Positions 13,165 through 22,095 of a DNA stretch of 37,495 nt are shown here, piece by piece; position 1 is the stretch's first letter; the number at the start of each line of letters is the position of its first letter. The notes beneath the pieces were generated by a model that searched no databases, had not been told where the DNA came from, and saw only the letters and a list, made by a program, of their open reading frames with translations. The position numbers and the translations under genes were made by a program. Source of the DNA: an uncultured Clostridia bacterium (GTDB taxonomy: Bacteria; Bacillota; Clostridia; Christensenellales; UBA1242); the NCBI GenBank assembly GCA_949949035.1, contig CATLHJ010000009.1:1-37495 (forward strand). The letters run 5' to 3'.

Positions 13165-15678
13165 TTGGCACAACAACAGCAAATTGCGGACTATGCGTTA
13201 GAAAAAGAAAAAGTGACTTTTACCCAAATCCGTAATTTATTAGCGTTAACCGACGACCAGCAGTTTAATTTGTGTCGTTACGAGCGCGTGAAAAAAGGTA
13301 AAAAAGGCGAAACGCCAACGACCTTGGCCATACCCGAAATGTTAACTACGGCGGAGAAAACCGCCTTCATTGAAATGAAAAACAGTTACACCATCCGCCA
13401 AGCGTTGGGTTACAACGCTTCCGGTAGTCACGCAGCAATGTTAGACGCCGTGGCTTTGTGTTTGTCGCTTTGTAAAAGTGACGCCCGCATTACGGCCTAT
13501 ATTGCCGACGACCCATTATTAAGTACCTTAACGACCGTGCAAATTGACGCGCTTAAAGGCCTAAATTTTGACCGGTTTGGGCATTTATCTATTAAGGCCA
13601 TGCAACGCATTATCCCGTACTTGACGTCCGGTAAGCGTTATGACGAAGCGTGCCAATTAGCGGGGTTCGGCACTGAAGTGGTTAGTGGGAAAACTAAATA
13701 TTTGTCGGGTGCACCCGTGAATGATGTGTTGGGCAACATTACTTCGCCCGTGGTTAAGCGAGCCGTCAACCAAACGGTGCGGGTAATTAACGCGTTAGTT
13801 AAACGCTATGGTTCGCCGCAATCTGTAGCAATCGAATTGGGACGAGAATTGGCGCGTAATTTTCAGGAACGTAATAGATTGGCAAAACAACAAGCCGAAA
13901 ACGCCGTCAAAAACCAAACCGTGGTCGAACTGCTGCAAAAAGAACACGGGGTCTTGCAACCGCGTGGGGTGGATATCTTAAAATTCAAACTGTACGAAGA
14001 ACAGGGCGGTAAATGTCTGTATAGCGGTCAACCGTTAACTTTGCATCGCGTTTTGCACGAACCCAATTATACGCAAATAGATCACATTTTGCCGTTCAGT
14101 CGCAGTATGGACGATAGTTACCAAAATAAGGCGTTAGTATTGGCCAGTGAAAACCAAAACAAAGGCAACCGTACGCCATACGAATATTTTGGTGCGGACG
14201 CTGCGCGTTGGGCAGCGTTTACGGTACGGGTTAACTTGTTAAATAACCAGAAAAAGCAAAGTTATTTGTTGAAAACAAATTTCGGGGATGAGCAGTCAAA
14301 AGAGTTCATTACCCGCAATTTAACCGATACGCAGTATTTGTCGCGGGTCATACTCAATTTGTGCCAGCAACATTTACAACTGGTACCCAGTAAATGGCAT
14401 AAGGCCAAAGCCCAAGTGCGCAGCGTTAACGGGCGGGCGACCGATTATTTACGTAAATGTTGGGGACTAACTAAAATCCGCGAAGACGGGGACATGCATC
14501 ACGCGGTGGACGCGGCGGTGATTGCGACCATTACGGCGCAAAGTGTTAACCGAATTGCGAACTTTAACCAATTACAAGAAAAGTTTTACCGTAAGGGTGA
14601 TTTATTCGTTAATGCGTTGACGCGGCAGGTAATGACTGCCGACGAAAAGGCCGCTTATGAACAACAGCAGGTTGATTTATTGGCTGAACGTTTGCCGTTG
14701 CCGTACCCGACTTTCCGCGAAGAATTAAAAAACCGCAGTACGGTTAAGTACGACCGCGATGACTTTACGCCCGACGAAAAAACGGCCTTACGGGAACTGG
14801 GTTATACGGAAGACGAACTGGCAACCGCTCGTCCCGTGTTTATCAGCCGCATGAAAAACGTAAAAACCACGGGCGCGATTCACCAAGAAACTTTAATGAG
14901 TACGCGGGAATACGCAAAACGTCCTTATTTAATTAAAACGGTTAAAATCACCGATAAAAGCATAAAATTGTCTGATCAACCCGAATCTAACCTGTTGAAA
15001 GACGACCCGTGCCCCAGTTGCAGTATTGTTAATTATTATAACCCCGAAAGCGACCGCCGGTTGTATTTGGCACTGAAAAAACATCTGTTGTTAAATAACA
15101 ACAAAATTACCGAAAATGTGGTGTTCCATAAACCGCGTCGCGACGGCACCGACGGCCCAGTGGTGAAAACGGTTAAGATTTACGTAAAAAATAACAAGGC
15201 CGTGATTTTGCCGAACGGGGCGGCGGCCAATGCCGGCATGTACCGTGTCGACGTGTTTACTAAACAGGGCAAGTATTATCTGTGTCCAGTCTATTATGCG
15301 GACGTGTATGCGCACCGGTTGCCTAACCAAGTAATTGAAATTGGTAAAGATTGGACAACCATCGATGACAGTTTTACCTTTAAGTTTAGTTTGTACCAAA
15401 ACGATTTAATCCGCGTTAAGAGTAAAAACGAGATTATTCTCAATAAAGAACAGCAAAACGAAAAATCAAAAAAACCACAAACGATTACGGGTAAGGATTT
15501 TTTACTGTATTACAATAATACTGGCATCAACGGCGCAAAATTTGGTGTCAAAACCCATGATCGTTGTTATGGGCAAAAAAGTTTAGGCGTTAAAACCTTG
15601 TTGTCGATTGAAAAATGTTACGTTGATTTATTGGGTAAAGTGTACGCTGCACCGCCGGAAAAGAGGCGAGAAATCTGA
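13165..15678 (+). CDS. cas9: Cas9, C-terminal part (frameshifted gene)
   Basis: This frame continues the Cas9 broken at 13160. It starts with the rest of the REC region ([20 protein letters not shown]) and contains RuvC-II ([14 protein letters not shown]), the HNH nuclease ([14 protein letters not shown] with [18 protein letters not shown]) and RuvC-III ([13 protein letters not shown]), then the C-terminal PAM-interacting region. All nuclease residues expected are present. A restored protein would be about 1,130 residues, as in type II-C. TTG 13165 lies two bases after the upstream stop, so reinitiation could give a separate C-terminal half, but no ribosome-binding site is visible. The stop overlaps the cas1 ATG. 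Confidence 0.9.
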   Translation: MAQQQQIADYALEKEKVTFTQIRNLLALTDDQQFNLCRYERVKKGKKGETPTTLAIPEMLTTAEKTAFIEMKNSYTIRQALGYNASGSHAAMLDAVALCLSLCKSDARITAYIADDPLLSTLTTVQIDALKGLNFDRFGHLSIKAMQRIIPYLTSGKRYDEACQLAGFGTEVVSGKTKYLSGAPVNDVLGNITSPVVKRAVNQTVRVINALVKRYGSPQSVAIELGRELARNFQERNRLAKQQAENAVKNQTVVELLQKEHGVLQPRGVDILKFKLYEEQGGKCLYSGQPLTLHRVLHEPNYTQIDHILPFSRSMDDSYQNKALVLASENQNKGNRTPYEYFGADAARWAAFTVRVNLLNNQKKQSYLLKTNFGDEQSKEFITRNLTDTQYLSRVILNLCQQHLQLVPSKWHKAKAQVRSVNGRATDYLRKCWGLTKIREDGDMHHAVDAAVIATITAQSVNRIANFNQLQEKFYRKGDLFVNALTRQVMTADEKAAYEQQQVDLLAERLPLPYPTFREELKNRSTVKYDRDDFTPDEKTALRELGYTEDELATARPVFISRMKNVKTTGAIHQETLMSTREYAKRPYLIKTVKITDKSIKLSDQPESNLLKDDPCPSCSIVNYYNPESDRRLYLALKKHLLLNNNKITENVVFHKPRRDGTDGPVVKTVKIYVKNNKAVILPNGAAANAGMYRVDVFTKQGKYYLCPVYYADVYAHRLPNQVIEIGKDWTTIDDSFTFKFSLYQNDLIRVKSKNEIILNKEQQNEKSKKPQTITGKDFLLYYNNTGINGAKFGVKTHDRCYGQKSLGVKTLLSIEKCYVDLLGKVYAAPPEKRREI

Positions 15679-16571
15679 TGGGGTACATCAATATCTTTGC
15701 CAGTAGCAAAGCCCACGTGGCAGTGAAAAACGAGCAACTGGTTTTGACTAATGACCAAAAACAAATGGATTACCCGCTAACCGATATCAGCAGTGTAATG
15801 TTGGAAAATCGGGAAACCACTATTTCGACTTACGCGTTGTCGGAACTGGCGGCACACAATATTTTGGTCTTTATCTGTGACCAAGCCCACTTACCCAACG
15901 GGGTGTTATTGCCGTTTAACAGTTACTACCAAGCCTTGACCCAATATCATTGGCAAATTGCAATGCCCAAACCCTTACAAAAACAACTGTGGCAAAGTAT
16001 CGTTAAAAATAAAATTGCGAACCAAAACCAAGTGCTGAACTTATGTGGCGGTCACGACGAATTAAAACCGTTAATTGGGGCAGTGTTAAGCGACGATGCT
16101 ACCAACGTAGAAGCCAAAGCCAGCCTGTTGTACTTTAAGGCGTTATTTGGCCCCCAATTTATCCGTCGTGACGACAATGTGCTTAACGCCTGTCTTAATT
16201 ACGGCTACGCTATTATCCGCGGTTTTGTGGCCCGCAGTATTACCGCCCACGGCTTATTACCATTTTTGGGTATTCATCACGCTAATCAATTAAACAACTT
16301 TAATTTGGCCGACGATTTAATGGAAGTGTTCCGTCCCGTAGTCGATTTGTTGGTTAAGCAAGAATTGGGTAACGTAACGGAATTGACGACTACGGTTAAG
16401 GCGCAACTTTACAATTTAATGAACGTCGAAGTTGGGGTTGAACGCGGTAAGTATGCGCTGGACTACGCCATTGAATTGCTGGTGCAAAATTTTATTAAAA
16501 GTGCGAAAGAAAAAAGTAATTGCTTATCGTCAATTACCATTTTCGGGTTAGGAACCCACCGGTATGAGTAG
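15678..16571 (+). CDS. cas1: CRISPR-associated endonuclease Cas1
   Basis: Cas1 is the integrase of spacer acquisition and works as a complex with Cas2. The 297-residue protein has the Cas1 landmarks of type II systems: an N-terminal beta domain (YPLTDISSVMLENRETTIST), then the alpha-helical domain with the metal ligands in NVEAKASLLYF (Glu), FLGIHHANQLNNFNLADDLM (His) and EVFRPVVD (acidic residue). The start ATG overlaps the cas9 stop (TGATG), and cas2 overlaps its end by eight bases, so the three genes form one coupled operon. There is no csn2 or cas4, which points to subtype II-C. Confidence 0.96.
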   Translation: MGYINIFASSKAHVAVKNEQLVLTNDQKQMDYPLTDISSVMLENRETTISTYALSELAAHNILVFICDQAHLPNGVLLPFNSYYQALTQYHWQIAMPKPLQKQLWQSIVKNKIANQNQVLNLCGGHDELKPLIGAVLSDDATNVEAKASLLYFKALFGPQFIRRDDNVLNACLNYGYAIIRGFVARSITAHGLLPFLGIHHANQLNNFNLADDLMEVFRPVVDLLVKQELGNVTELTTTVKAQLYNLMNVEVGVERGKYALDYAIELLVQNFIKSAKEKSNCLSSITIFGLGTHRYE

Positions 16572-16884
16572 TTATATGCGGCTGTTAATTTTCTTTGATT
16601 TACCGGTAAAAACGAAAAAAGAGCGGCGTGAAGCCACTCAATTTCGCAATTTTTTAATAAAAGACGGTTTCTACATGGTGCAGTTTAGTTTATACGGTCG
16701 GGTTTGTAACACCATTGAAGCGGCACAATTACACGAAGAACGGGCGATTTTACATTTGCCAACGGTCGGTTCGGTGCGTTCTTTGCTTGTAACCGAGAAG
16801 CAATACGCCAGTATGCGGGTTTTAGTGGGCTTGCCCCATAAAAAAGAAGCGCCGGTTAAAGCGGCGCAACTTTCGTTTTTCTAG
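16564..16884 (+). CDS. cas2: CRISPR-associated protein Cas2
   Basis: The 106-residue protein shows the Cas2 ferredoxin-like fold: MRLLIFFDLPVKTKKERREA with the conserved Asp after the first strand, FRNFLIKDGFYMVQFSLYGRVC, and the later RSLLVTEKQYASM strand. Cas2 dimers bridge two Cas1 dimers during spacer integration. Its start overlaps cas1. Met5 is an alternative start. The last codons (KEAPVKAAQ) also encode, on the opposite strand, a strong terminator for the CRISPR array that begins six bases downstream. Confidence 0.95.
   Translation: MSSYMRLLIFFDLPVKTKKERREATQFRNFLIKDGFYMVQFSLYGRVCNTIEAAQLHEERAILHLPTVGSVRSLLVTEKQYASMRVLVGLPHKKEAPVKAAQLSFF
16840..16867 (-). terminator. CRISPR array terminator embedded in cas2
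   Basis: On the minus strand GCGCCG-CTTTAAC-CGGCGC is followed by TTCTTTTTT. It lies 24 bases beyond the last repeat in the direction of crRNA transcription and inside the 3' end of the cas2 coding region. On the plus strand the same hairpin has a poorer, delayed T-run. Confidence 0.85.
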
Positions 16885-16890
16885 TAACCT

Positions 16891-17110
16891 ATTATACCAT
16901 ACCATCAAATAATAGGGAACTAGAACGCTTACGCCATCATGCACAGCGGTCAAGTTATTATACCATACCATCAAATAATAGGGAACTAGAACGTCCTAAT
17001 GGCTTTATTTGGCGAATTATACATTATACCATACCATCAAATAATAGGGAACTAGAACCCGCACTGGCGGTTGCCAACGGGGTTTTGTATTATACCATAC
17101 CATCAAATAA
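16891..17110 (-). CRISPR. Type II-C CRISPR array, three spacers, transcribed on the minus strand
   Basis: Three identical 36-base repeats (16891-16926, 16957-16992, 17023-17058) and a fourth that matches only for its first 22 bases (17089-17110) enclose three unique 30-base spacers. In crRNA orientation (minus strand) the repeat begins GTTCTAGTTCCC and ends TGGTATAAT. Its pairing with the tracrRNA anti-repeat fixes this direction, opposite to cas9-cas1-cas2. The repeat end is a consensus extended -10 promoter, as known for type II-C arrays of Neisseria, so each crRNA may be transcribed from the repeat before it, starting about seven bases into the spacer. The incomplete repeat is at the transcription-upstream end and keeps exactly the promoter half. 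Confidence 0.96.
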
Positions 17111-17149
17111 CCGGAGCATTACCGAAGTCACGTTCAACCAATAGACCGA

Positions 17150-17178
17150 GTGACAAAAGTTAGTTACCAATGTATATT
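17150..17178 (+). promoter_or_regulatory. Promoter of the NUDIX gene
   Basis: GTGACA (17150-17155) and TATATT (17173-17178) are 17 bp apart. The ATG follows the -10 by only five bases, predicting a leaderless mRNA. Confidence 0.7.
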
Positions 17179-17183
17179 GCAAT

Positions 17184-17645
17184 ATGGATTTTTATTCTTA
17201 TCTAATTGAGCAAGCCAAAAAAGACGGCGTGCAAAAATTGGTCGCGGGCGGAATAGTGTTAAACGACCAACGTGCTATATTGGTAATGACGCGTAAACTG
17301 GATGATTTTTTGGGTGGCATTGACGAGTTACCCAGTGGGCATTTAGAAAATGACGAAACGATTGCGCAAGCCTTACAACGGGAAATCAAGGAAGAAACGG
17401 GGCTGGATATTTTACGTATTGAAAGTTATCTTAATTATTTTGATTACTTTTCGCAAAGTGGTAAAAAGACGCGGCAGTTCAATTTTGTGATTATCCCAAC
17501 CGCTTGCTCACGCGTTGTTTTAACCGAGCATACTGCCTATCGATGGCAAACGGCCGAACAAGCGGTGGCTAATCCCAAAATTACCGACGAAGTTAAAAGT
17601 TGTATCCGTATTTTTCAGGCTAACGAAAATTATAAAAAGATTTGA
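17184..17645 (+). CDS. NUDIX hydrolase
   Basis: The 153-residue protein has one complete Nudix box, GHLENDETIAQALQREIKEETGLDI, which fits GX5EX7REUXEEXGU with the metal-binding Glu residues in place. Upstream is the usual first strand of the fold (LVAGGIVLNDQRAILVMTRK). NUDIX enzymes cleave nucleoside diphosphates linked to another group. The substrate cannot be told from the sequence. The size and lack of extra domains suggest a MutT-like housecleaning enzyme. The gene starts about 70 bases after the CRISPR array and has its own promoter, so it is probably not part of the CRISPR system. Confidence 0.9.
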   Translation: MDFYSYLIEQAKKDGVQKLVAGGIVLNDQRAILVMTRKLDDFLGGIDELPSGHLENDETIAQALQREIKEETGLDILRIESYLNYFDYFSQSGKKTRQFNFVIIPTACSRVVLTEHTAYRWQTAEQAVANPKITDEVKSCIRIFQANENYKKI

Positions 17646-17718
17646 CTGCGGTCGGTGTTGTTAAAACTGGGCGATTATCTTTGCGGGGTGCGGTCAATAA
17701 TTGGGGCAGGAGGAAAGT

Positions 17719-18405
17719 ATGGACTTTCAAAAATCACGCACCAAAGCCAATCTGGCGCGCGCTTACGCTGGCGAATGCCAAGACGGCGCGTTTTACCAAT
17801 TTATTATTAAGGATTGTCAACAGGATTATAAGTTTTTAAGCACCCTGTTAAAAGGCATTGCTAAAAACGAAATGGCGCACGCGGGTATGTATTACAAAAC
17901 CATTGTCAAGTTAGCGAAAAACAAAGCCACTAACATTGATATTTGTGCGGGGTACAGTTTCGCGCCGTACCAATTCCCGCAAAGTTTGACCGCCGCCTTG
18001 GACGTGGAACGCCAAGAAGCATTGAGTATCTATCCCGAATTTGCGCGTATCGCCCGCGAAGAAGGTTTTCCCGAAGCGGCGGACGTGTTTGAAACGGTCA
18101 GTCATGACGAGCAACACCACATAACCTTGTTAACCCAAATCACCGAGCGATTGGCCAAACATACCTTATACAAAAGCGATACGGACACCTTTTGGTTGTG
18201 TTCAAATTGCGCGCACCACGCGTATTTACCAGAAGCGTGGCAAACTTGCCCCAGTTGTGGTTTTCCGCAAGGTTACGTCGAATTCAGTTTGGTCGAAGTT
18301 TTACCCAACGCGGAAAAAGCCGAACTGCACAAAAAGTACGGTGATGGCACCCAACACAGCAAGCCGGCCAAAGGTAGTGCGGTTAAACCCCAAAAACCAG
18401 CCTAA
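17719..18405 (+). CDS. Rubrerythrin-family di-iron protein
   Basis: The 228-residue protein joins a ferritin-like four-helix domain to a C-terminal rubredoxin-like zinc or iron site. The helical domain has the di-iron ligands in YAGECQDGAFYQF, KNEMAHAGMYY and SHDEQHHITLL. The rubredoxin-like part carries CSNCAHHAYLPEAWQTCPSC (two CxxC pairs). Rubrerythrins reduce hydrogen peroxide in anaerobes. A Lys/Pro-rich tail of about 20 residues follows. The frame opens at 17701, but AGGAGGA lies just before ATG 17719, which is the better start. Confidence 0.92.
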   Translation: MDFQKSRTKANLARAYAGECQDGAFYQFIIKDCQQDYKFLSTLLKGIAKNEMAHAGMYYKTIVKLAKNKATNIDICAGYSFAPYQFPQSLTAALDVERQEALSIYPEFARIAREEGFPEAADVFETVSHDEQHHITLLTQITERLAKHTLYKSDTDTFWLCSNCAHHAYLPEAWQTCPSCGFPQGYVEFSLVEVLPNAEKAELHKKYGDGTQHSKPAKGSAVKPQKPA

Positions 18406-18453
18406 CGATAAACGGTTGGCGTCAGGGGGACGGGTGTGTTACTTTATGGTAGT

Positions 18454-20163
18454 ATGCAATTGGTGAAAACCGAAACCCCCGTCACGCCGACCGCGGTACC
18501 GTTTAAGCAAAAATCTGTCCGCGGGAAACTGTGGGCACTTTTGCCGTGGGCGGTGTTGGGCGCGGCTTGTATTTTACTGGTGGTCGGTTTATGCGTGCAT
18601 TACGCCGACGGTTTGGATGACGACATGGCCAGCGAATTGGTCTTGGCCAAAATGTTGGCGGAAGGTAAGGGCTTTATTTTAACTAACCAATGGTTTTATT
18701 CGACCGAAATCCGCTTTTTGAATACCCAGTTAATTTTTGTGCCTTTGTTTTGGTTGTTCAAAAGTTGGGCGGTGGTGCGGATTATTGGTACCATTATCTT
18801 AAACGCCATTTTATTAGGCACCTTTTACTTCTTATTGGCTTCGTTACGGAAACGGTCACTGTTTCCGTGGCTGGCGACCTTGTTACTGTTGCCGGTTTCC
18901 TATCGTCAAACGATGTTAATCACCTTCGCCGAATATTATCTTCCGCCCGTGGCGTTGGCGTGCACCGTGTTAGGACTGTCGTTCAGCACGTTACGGGACG
19001 GGGTTAGCAAGCGCCGTTACTGGTTGCTAGTCGGGGGGGGGGGCATCCTGTCTCTGCTGTCAGGGATTAACGGTTTCCGTACCATAATTTTGTTAAATGT
19101 GCCATTGTTGGTGGCGGCGGTGATTACTTGGTTAATCAACCGGCACACCGCGCGCAAGGCGACCGCGGTTAAGACCTTGGTGTACAGTAGTGTGGCTTTA
19201 GGGTGCGCGTTAGTGGGCTTACTAATTAACGCTACCGTATTGCAAAGTTGTTTTGCGTTCCGTAACTTCGCTGCTGACCTCAACTGGCGTAATTGGTCGT
19301 TGACCAGATTGTGGGACGCGTTAATGGCGTTAGTAACTACGCTAGGGTGGCACGAAGGCGCGATTTTTGGCGTTGCTACCTTGGGTAATGTGGTCACGGT
19401 GCTGATTTTAGTTTTGTTAATCGTCGCCGTGGTGGACATTTTACGCCACCGTGAACGGTACGCCGATGGGGTGGTAACTTTAACGTGGTTTATGGTTAGT
19501 GGGGTGGTGGTGTTTATGGGTATTTATTTAACCACTACTATGCCTTGCGATATGCGCTTTGCGTTACCGGTGACGGTCTTTTTCCTGCCAGTAAGCGCGT
19601 TCTATTTAAGTGCTAACTGGCAGTATCGGATAGTCGTTGGCCAGTGGCAACGGTACGTCAAGCCTAGTTTAGCGGTGGTAGCGGTAACTTTGGTGCTGTT
19701 TAATGGCCTACTGCTATCCAGTCAATTTTATTTTGCCAACGCTTATCCGTACCATAACGCCACGGAGAATACTTCCTTGCGCACCATCGGGCAACAACTG
19801 TTGGACGCGGGGGTTAATCAGGGCTATTATTTAGGCGCCACCGAAAATCGGGCGGGCGGGAACACCTTAACCGAAATGACCAACGGGGCGCTTGAAGTTT
19901 GGCACTTGACCGATGACGCCAGCAGTTTGGCTGATATTTACCCGTGGTTGCAACCGACCGCCCACGCACGCACCCACCCCACCGGTGCGGTGTTTGTCGT
20001 CATTGGCCACGATCACCGGACGGCCCCCTTGGCGCAAAAGTTGTATGGCGTGCAGGCTGGCGACTATAGTGACAACAATTTTACCGTTTGGATCTACGAC
20101 AATTATGACACCTTGGCGGCGGTAGTTAACAGGGTTGACGCGGTGGCAGAAGTCTGTTTATAA
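18454..20163 (+). CDS. Polytopic membrane protein, probable GT-C-fold glycosyltransferase
   Basis: The 569-residue protein has about ten predicted membrane helices. The first begins near residue 30 and is followed by an acidic extracytoplasmic loop, DGLDDDMASELVLAKMLAEG, resembling the catalytic first loop of polyprenyl-phosphate-dependent GT-C enzymes. The C-terminal part (about 420-569) is a soluble outer domain. I assign the fold from this topology and from the next gene, which is a clear member of the group. The frame opens at GTG 18436. ATG 18454 lies eight bases after an extended -10 (TGTTACTTT). It is the first gene of the surface-glycan locus. The short region before it holds a weak stem-loop but no clear terminator. 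Confidence 0.65.
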   Translation: MQLVKTETPVTPTAVPFKQKSVRGKLWALLPWAVLGAACILLVVGLCVHYADGLDDDMASELVLAKMLAEGKGFILTNQWFYSTEIRFLNTQLIFVPLFWLFKSWAVVRIIGTIILNAILLGTFYFLLASLRKRSLFPWLATLLLLPVSYRQTMLITFAEYYLPPVALACTVLGLSFSTLRDGVSKRRYWLLVGGGGILSLLSGINGFRTIILLNVPLLVAAVITWLINRHTARKATAVKTLVYSSVALGCALVGLLINATVLQSCFAFRNFAADLNWRNWSLTRLWDALMALVTTLGWHEGAIFGVATLGNVVTVLILVLLIVAVVDILRHRERYADGVVTLTWFMVSGVVVFMGIYLTTTMPCDMRFALPVTVFFLPVSAFYLSANWQYRIVVGQWQRYVKPSLAVVAVTLVLFNGLLLSSQFYFANAYPYHNATENTSLRTIGQQLLDAGVNQGYYLGATENRAGGNTLTEMTNGALEVWHLTDDASSLADIYPWLQPTAHARTHPTGAVFVVIGHDHRTAPLAQKLYGVQAGDYSDNNFTVWIYDNYDTLAAVVNRVDAVAEVCL

Positions 20164-20173
20164 TGATTAGCAA

Positions 20174-21598
20174 ATGAAGATTAGGCAACAACGACAACCG
20201 TGGTGGTCAAAGTATTATGGTTATTGGTGGCTCGCCGGCGTTTGGTTGGTGGCGGTGGTTTGTTTTTGGCAACTGGGCAGTGTGCCAGTTAACAAGTGGG
20301 ACGAAGCCCGGCACGGCGTGAATGCCTACGAAATGTTACAACGAGGTGACTATGTTGCTAACTACTATAATGGCCAACTAGATTATTATAACTTGAAACC
20401 GCCGTTGTCGTACTACTTGGTGATGCTCGGGTATCAAATCTTTGGTTACAACGCGTGGGGGCTACGTTGTTTGTCGGCCTTGTGTGGCGTGTTGTTGGCG
20501 GTTTTATTGTCGGTTTACCTTGGTAAAAAATACAACCGCTTGGCCAGTTTATTAGTCTTCCCGTTGTTGGCGGGCTGTTATCTGTACTTGGCTGTGCACT
20601 GTTTCCGCAGTGGCGACCCCGACGCGTTGTTTATGTTGCTGTGGGGTATTGCTTACGTAACGTTATTGTTAAGCAGTGACAACCGTAACTGGTTGCACTT
20701 AACGGGATTGGCGGTGGCGTTGGCGTTTTTAACCAAAAGTTATCACGCGTTAATTTTGTTACCGATTATCTTTCTGTACCTGTTGTTCACCGGTGGCTTT
20801 CGTAAAATCAAGTGGTGGCAGTACTTGACGGTGCTGGCGGTAACTGTCGCGCCCGTGGCACTTTGGGCCGGTGCCCGTTACGCGGTAGATGGTACTAAAT
20901 TTTTCCACGACATGCTGTACGTGGACGTATTGGACCGCTCGACGACGGTGATGGAAGAACACGTAGGCTTCCCGTTCTTTTATTTGTTGCTGACGATGGC
21001 GAACGTGGTTAACGTTATCGCGATGGTATTACTGTTGTTAAATTTAATTAAAAAGTTCCGTCGGCGCGAAGCGTGGGATAATTTGGACAAAGCCACCTTA
21101 ATCGCGTGGTTTTGCGTGTGGTTGTTGTACGCGGTGCCCCGTTCCAAATTGCTGTGGTACATTTATCCCGCAGGCATTCCGTTACTGATTTACGCGGCCG
21201 TCCGACTCAGCCAAGGTTTGCCCGCCGTTAATTGGCACCGAGCGTGGAAGATCGTGTGTTTGGTCGTGCTGGGGGGCAGTGTCTTGGCCAGTTTAATTTA
21301 CGTTAACGTTCCGTACCACCGTAACGAGTTACAAGACGTGATTAACACCATGCCCGTGACCGCGGGGGCGACCTACTATTACCAAGACGGGAATGCGGAC
21401 CAACTGGACCAAGCGTCGTTATTGGTTTTTGAATGGCGCACGGGGGAACGGGTCGCCAAGGGCGGGGTGGCCGAATTTCAGCAGGCCGAGCAGGCGTACT
21501 TGTTAGTGCGGAAAGGTACGGACTGGGCACCTGACTTCGCTACGAAAATGGTCGTCGACAGTACTAATTACGTGGTATACTACCGTGGTAACCAATGA
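20174..21598 (+). CDS. PMT/ArnT-like membrane glycosyltransferase (GT-C)
   Basis: The 474-residue protein has the N-terminal organisation of the PMT_2/ArnT group: a first helix, then the loop KWDEARHGVNAYEMLQRGDY with the catalytic-type DE pair, YNGQLDYYNLKPPLSYYLVM, and a series of about ten further helices. These enzymes transfer a sugar from an undecaprenyl-phosphate carrier to an acceptor outside the membrane. TATAAT ends nine bases before the ATG, so it may have its own promoter inside the locus. Its last bases overlap the gtrA-like gene, and a GT2 enzyme that could make its lipid-linked donor follows. Confidence 0.85.
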   Translation: MKIRQQRQPWWSKYYGYWWLAGVWLVAVVCFWQLGSVPVNKWDEARHGVNAYEMLQRGDYVANYYNGQLDYYNLKPPLSYYLVMLGYQIFGYNAWGLRCLSALCGVLLAVLLSVYLGKKYNRLASLLVFPLLAGCYLYLAVHCFRSGDPDALFMLLWGIAYVTLLLSSDNRNWLHLTGLAVALAFLTKSYHALILLPIIFLYLLFTGGFRKIKWWQYLTVLAVTVAPVALWAGARYAVDGTKFFHDMLYVDVLDRSTTVMEEHVGFPFFYLLLTMANVVNVIAMVLLLLNLIKKFRRREAWDNLDKATLIAWFCVWLLYAVPRSKLLWYIYPAGIPLLIYAAVRLSQGLPAVNWHRAWKIVCLVVLGGSVLASLIYVNVPYHRNELQDVINTMPVTAGATYYYQDGNADQLDQASLLVFEWRTGERVAKGGVAEFQQAEQAYLLVRKGTDWAPDFATKMVVDSTNYVVYYRGNQ

Positions 21599-22095
21599 TG
21601 ATTAAGCAGTTCTTTATTCAACATCCGCGCTTGGCGGAAATTATCCGTTTCTTGATCATTGGGGGCGGGGCGACGTTATTGGATATGTTGGCGATGGGGG
21701 TGGTGCTGTACGCGTGGCAACCGGCACTGTATCCGTATTTTTACCAAGTGTTTTATGGTGGTGGGGCACCTTGTACCGCGGCGACCGTGGTCGGTACGGG
21801 CGTCGGCTTTACCACTGGCTTAATTTTCAATTACGTATTTTCCATTTTATTCGTGTTTCACGAAGCGGGACGCTCCCGTTCGGTTAAAGGTTTCTTGCTG
21901 TTTGCGGTGCTGTCGTTGATTGGTCTGGGGATTCACCTGTTAGGCATGTACCTCGGTTATAATTGCTTGCACATCAACGAATGGTTGGTTAAAATAGTGT
22001 TAACGATCGTGGTTTTGGTCTATAACTATGTCACCCGCAAAGTGTTAGTGTTTAATTCACCAAAGACCAAGGAAGGAGTTGCCGATGAAAAATAA
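21595..22095 (+). CDS. GtrA-family membrane protein
   Basis: This 166-residue protein has four membrane helices in GtrA arrangement: IIRFLIIGGGATLLDMLAMG, VGTGVGFTTGLIFNYVFSIL, FVFHEAGRS, then two further helices and NYVTRKVLVFN at the end. GtrA proteins are thought to flip glycosyl-undecaprenyl phosphate across the membrane and usually pair with a GtrB-type synthase. That partner is encoded immediately downstream, with an overlap. The start overlaps the stop of the GT-C gene. Confidence 0.9.
   Translation: MMIKQFFIQHPRLAEIIRFLIIGGGATLLDMLAMGVVLYAWQPALYPYFYQVFYGGGAPCTAATVVGTGVGFTTGLIFNYVFSILFVFHEAGRSRSVKGFLLFAVLSLIGLGIHLLGMYLGYNCLHINEWLVKIVLTIVVLVYNYVTRKVLVFNSPKTKEGVADEK

Noticed and set aside
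13151-13165. Programmed -1 frameshift in cas9
   Set aside because: The site shows no X-XXY-YYZ slippery heptamer and no clear downstream structure; a simple indel is the plainer explanation.
13165-15678. The second cas9 frame as an independent gene with its own start
   Set aside because: It begins in the middle of the REC region, lacks RuvC-I and a ribosome-binding site, and joins perfectly to the upstream frame after a one-base change.
16927-17088. Self-targeting CRISPR spacers
   Set aside because: By eye none of the three spacers matches another part of this window; a genome and phage search would be needed to identify targets.
17642-17839. Open frame between the NUDIX and rubrerythrin genes
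   Set aside because: It overlaps the rubrerythrin start in another frame and lacks a ribosome-binding site or a recognisable sequence.
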